From positions 124,001 to 188,000 of the forward strand of contig CAWJNZ010000004.1 of assembly GCA_963844405.1 (NCBI GenBank): 64,000 nt of DNA, written 5' to 3'. The notes below the pieces were generated by a model, which searched no databases, was not told the origin of the DNA, and worked only from the letters and a program-made list of their open reading frames with translations. Shown in pieces: positions 61,234 to 64,000 of the stretch (positions are counted from its first letter, which is position 1; each line of letters begins with the position of its first letter). The translations under genes and the position numbers were made by a program. The stretch is from DASSUW01 sp963844405. GTDB taxonomy: Bacteria > Actinomycetota > Thermoleophilia > Solirubrobacterales > Solirubrobacteraceae.

Positions 61234-63043
61234 TCAGTCGTCGTTGTGCCTCGGCTGGAACGACTTCTCCTGCGTCTGCGGGTTCAGGTGGCCGAGCATC
61301 CTGGCACCCCGTGACGCGCTTGTCGTTGAGCTCCCAGATCCTGAGCCCACGCGTCATGTCCGACTCGTAGATCTCGCCGTCGTACCAGTACGCCGACCAG
61401 TCACCGCCGCCCTCGATGCCGATCGGCGGATCCGGATCGACCAGCGGCGCCGGATCGGCGAACGCGATCTCACGGACGTTCATCGGGGTCGTGAAGTCGA
61501 GCACGCTGATGCCCGACTGGTAGTTGCCCGAGACCAGGAACCTGCCCTGTCTCGTCGGCACCACGTTGTAGTTGTGCCACGTGCAGTTCTCCAGCGCCGG
61601 TCTGCGGCCGCGGGTGCACGAACGTGCCGAGCTGGTTGCCCTCGTGGTCGTAGAAGAACAGCGTCCGGTCGACGAGCGCGCTCGTGGCCTGGCAGCGCGC
61701 CTGCGTGCCGCCGCCCGGCTCGTGGCCGAACACCAGCACCTCGCCGTCCCAGCTCCAGCGCCGCCGAGTGGCCGATCTCCACGCCCGGGATGTCGAAGTG
61801 GTGCATCAGCATCGGGTCGTGAGCGAGCCGCCGTCGCGCTGGTCGAGGCTGAAGATGCGCGCTCCTTCGCCACCGGCGCAGGCCAGCCTGCTGGCGTTGC
61901 CGAGGATGACGCCGATGTCGTGGCAGGTGTGCATCGAGTCGACGCGGTTGATGACCTCCGCGTCCTCCGGGCTGTCGAGCGGGACCTCGACGATCTCGAA
62001 GAAGTCGCAGACGCCGCCGGCCGACGAGCTGTTGTAGATGAGCAGGCGGTTGTTGCGGCGATCCGGCACGCCGGTCGCGGTGTGCGAGCCGCAGCCCAAG
62101 TCCGGATTGGCCGAGATCTTGCCGCTCGCCGGCAGACCGGCCTTGATCGTGATCCCGTCCGCCTGCGAGACGCGCACGGCGGGGATGGTGACCTGATTCC
62201 CGAGGCGCCGGCGCCCATGGTCGCCGGGATGCCCGGCGCGTTGTCGGCGACGATGACGCCGCTCGCGCCCGCCTGCTGAGCCGTGAGCGCCTTGAACGAG
62301 AACTCGCACGTGCCGCGGTCGACGACCGCGATCGCACCGGCCGGGAATCCCACGAGCGGCTGGCAGCGCGTCGGTCGCCGTGTCGACACCGTCATTCGCC
62401 AGGACGATGCTGCCGGAGAGCCCCGCCGGCCGTGAGCGCCGGACCGAACGCGGCGCCGGCCGCCTCGTACGTGCCGGCGGCGACGACGGCGCGTTGATCG
62501 TCACCAGGTTCGGCAGCCCGTCGAGGCCGAACGGACGCGAGAGCTCGGGATCGGTCGGGTCGCTGATGTCGAAGACGTTGAGGCCCTCGAATCCCGCGCC
62601 CATCAACTGGCCGTCACACGTGGAGGTGGCTGCTGCCGGCGAGTTCCAGGAGCGGACGAGGATGTCCTCCCAGACGACCACGTCGCCCTGATTGCCCTGG
62701 GTCGTTCCGGGCGAGCATTCCGCGTAGTTGATGATCTCCTCGGGCTTGGTCGGCTTCTTGATGTCGATGATCCGGAAGCCCTCGTACTCCCTTGGAAGGC
62801 GCGCTTGCCCCAGAAGGCGAGGTCGGAGTTGTAGATGCCGTCGACCGGCGAGGCGTTCTCGAGCGGCACGTTGCGCGCCGAGTGCCCCAGCGGCTCGAGG
62901 TTGCTCGTCCATGTGTACGTGCTCACCGCGTCCGGCGGCTGCGTCTTGGAGGCCTGCGGCTTCGCCGTGACGACCTGCGGCAAGGCGAGTACCGCCGCCA
63001 ACGTTGCCGCGAGCGCGACCAGACGGAAAGACGGGCGATGCAT
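61234..63043 (-). pseudogene. secreted LVIVD-repeat/PA-domain protein with frameshifts
   Basis: Starts with a signal peptide (RLVALAATLAAVLALPQVVTA). Then come blades of an LVIVD-type propeller: YEGFRIIDIKKPTKPEEIIN, FEGLNVFDISDPTDPELSRP and, near the C terminus, YQSGISVLDFTTPMNVREIA. A protease-associated (PA) segment lies between (AGASGVIVADNAPGIP). Cys pairs suggest extracellular disulfides. Frame changes occur near 61290, 61610, 61760, 61820, 62200, 62370, 62430, 62490 and 62790; the end is at 61234. No enzyme site is seen, so a surface or secreted binding protein is likely. A GAGGGAG run precedes the ATG at 63043. Confidence 0.65.
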
Positions 63044-63125
63044 GAGCCAGCTCCCTCACTTGGTCCCCGGCTCCCGCATCTGCCGGGAACGCTTTCGTCG
63101 AGCCCCTCCTCCTGGGACATGACCC

Positions 63126-63149
63126 TCCGCCGCCAGTGTCTCCGGCGGA
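63126..63149 (-). terminator. hairpin after tRNA-Arg
   Basis: TCCGCCG and CGGCGGA pair around a 10-nt loop, 25 nt downstream of the tRNA 3' end on the minus strand. Confidence 0.45.
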
Positions 63150-63174
63150 TTTGGGCGTGTCAAGCGGCGTCGGA

Positions 63175-63247
<73 letters not shown>

Positions 63248-63291
63248 CTGGCCGAGGGAGCTTAGCGTCGCACGGGTGGAATGATCGGGCG

Positions 63292-63783
63292 GTGGCGCGG
63301 CTCGCGGTGATCAGCGACACGCATCTGCCGCGCGGCGCGCGGGCGCTCCCCGCGGCGTGCGTCGAGCAGCTGCGCGGCGCCGACGCCATCCTCCACGCCG
63401 GCGACTTCATAGAGCTCTCGGTGCTCGTGGGGCTGGAGCGGCTCGGGCCGCCGGTGCACGCCGTCCGCGGGAACGTCGACTCGAGTCAGCTGCAGGCGCT
63501 GCTCCCGCTGACGCGGATCGTGACCGTCGACGGCGCCCGGATCGCGATGGTCCACGACGGCGGCCCGCGCGACGGCCGGCTCGCGCGGCTGCGGCGGCGG
63601 TTCCCGGACGCCGACGCCGTCGTGTTCGGCCACTCGCACATCCCGCTGCACGAGGAGCGCGACGGCTTCGCCATCTTCAACCCCGGCTCGCCGACCGAGC
63701 GTCGCCGCTCGCCGCGGCACACCATGGGCATCGCGACGGTGACCGACGGCCGGGTCGTCTTCGAGCTCCTGGATCTCGACTGA
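63292..63783 (+). CDS. YfcE-type metallophosphoesterase
   Basis: 163 residues of the calcineurin-like phosphodiesterase fold. Metal motifs: VISDTHLPRG near 6-15, ILHAGDFIE near 36-44, VRGNVDSSQ near 60-68, MVHDGGPRDG near 86-95 and VFGHSHIPLHE near 112-122. Such enzymes hydrolyse phosphodiesters; the natural substrate is unknown. The GTG at 63292 gives ARLAVISDTH. A different start further up is unlikely, as the tRNA lies there on the other strand. Confidence 0.85.
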   Translation: MARLAVISDTHLPRGARALPAACVEQLRGADAILHAGDFIELSVLVGLERLGPPVHAVRGNVDSSQLQALLPLTRIVTVDGARIAMVHDGGPRDGRLARLRRRFPDADAVVFGHSHIPLHEERDGFAIFNPGSPTERRRSPRHTMGIATVTDGRVVFELLDLD

Positions 63784-63813
63784 CACCGGGCCGTCGCCGG
63801 GAACCTCAAGGGC

Positions 63814-64000
63814 ATGAGGCGACGGGCGTGGACCCCTGATCGCCGCCGGCACGGCGATCTACTGGGGCTGGTTGATCGCGGCGAGCGCGATCTTCGAGGA
63901 CAACGCGCCTGACCTCGCGATCGCTCCGCTGCTGGCCTGGATCGGCGGCGTCGCCTGGGCGCTCCTGACGCTCTTCGTGGTGCCCGTGCTCGCGCTCGAG
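63814..64000 (+). CDS. membrane protein, partial, frame broken near its start
   Basis: The gene runs out of the window. In one frame from 63836 it has membrane helices LIAAGTAIYWGWLIAASAIF and LLAWIGGVAWALLTLFVVPV. The only start upstream, ATG 63814 (RRRAWTP), is in a different frame, so one base seems extra or missing near 63830. Family unknown. Low confidence. Confidence 0.35.

Overview
The window is GC-rich, densely packed bacterial DNA with many GTG/TTG starts, ATGA/GTGA gene overlaps and promoters that place a TANNNT box 6-9 nt before the start codon (leaderless transcription). Together with the gene families seen (BTAD/NB-ARC regulator, ruvC-ruvA-ruvB followed by a fused secDF, PdxS/PdxT, hydantoinase A/B pair) this suggests an actinobacterium, most likely of the Thermoleophilia/Solirubrobacterales type. 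That assignment is inference from style and gene content; no rRNA is present.

Layout. 0-7.5 kb: rfbC, an RpiR regulator, a HIRAN gene with one frameshift and a small conserved gene at its 3' end, pdxS-pdxT, a HAD protein without its nucleophile, and a proline-to-glutamate operon (PRODH, P5C dehydrogenase). 7.5-13.1 kb: a four-gene overlapping operon (polyprenyl-phosphate glycosyltransferase, frameshifted flavin oxidoreductase, hydantoinase A and B). 13.1-18 kb: envelope or secreted proteins, an RpiB-like isomerase and a secreted GH67 alpha-glucuronidase under a consensus promoter. 18-22.6 kb (minus): overlapping methyltransferase, phosphomannomutase, MBL hydrolase and Na+/H+ antiporter. 22.6-34 kb (plus): sugar-phosphate nucleotidyltransferase, large BTAD/NB-ARC regulator, YebC, ruvCAB, a zinc-ribbon/PAS protein, fused secDF and a DapA-like aldolase. 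A 139-nt imperfect palindrome precedes ruvC. 34-43 kb: lipoprotein, recJ, relA, a secreted low-complexity protein, a possible LPXTG remnant, a diacylglycerol kinase and CorA.

43.2-49.4 kb holds the most interesting module: a SAM-I riboswitch leading a threonine-synthase-like enzyme that is coupled to a ThiS/MoaD sulfur-carrier protein. This suggests homocysteine synthesis rather than, or besides, threonine synthesis. Facing it is a 1,372-residue membrane nSTAND ATPase with fourteen WD40 repeats. 49.4-52.8 kb is a minus-strand export operon (two-domain multicopper oxidase, parallel beta-helix protein, cupredoxin) divergent from a TetR gene across a perfect palindrome.

From about 54.4 to 57.9 kb, and again from 60 to 63.9 kb, genes are conserved but interrupted by many single-base indels (HypX, a GGDEF-EAL protein, ankyrin and SUKH-like genes, an LVIVD/PA-domain protein). 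Neighbouring unrelated genes are broken in the same way without decay of their motifs, so sequence error is more likely than pseudogenisation. A tRNA-Arg(CCG), a metallophosphoesterase and a truncated membrane protein close the window. I saw no IS element, prophage, CRISPR array or replication origin, and no gene-free stretch longer than 300 bases.
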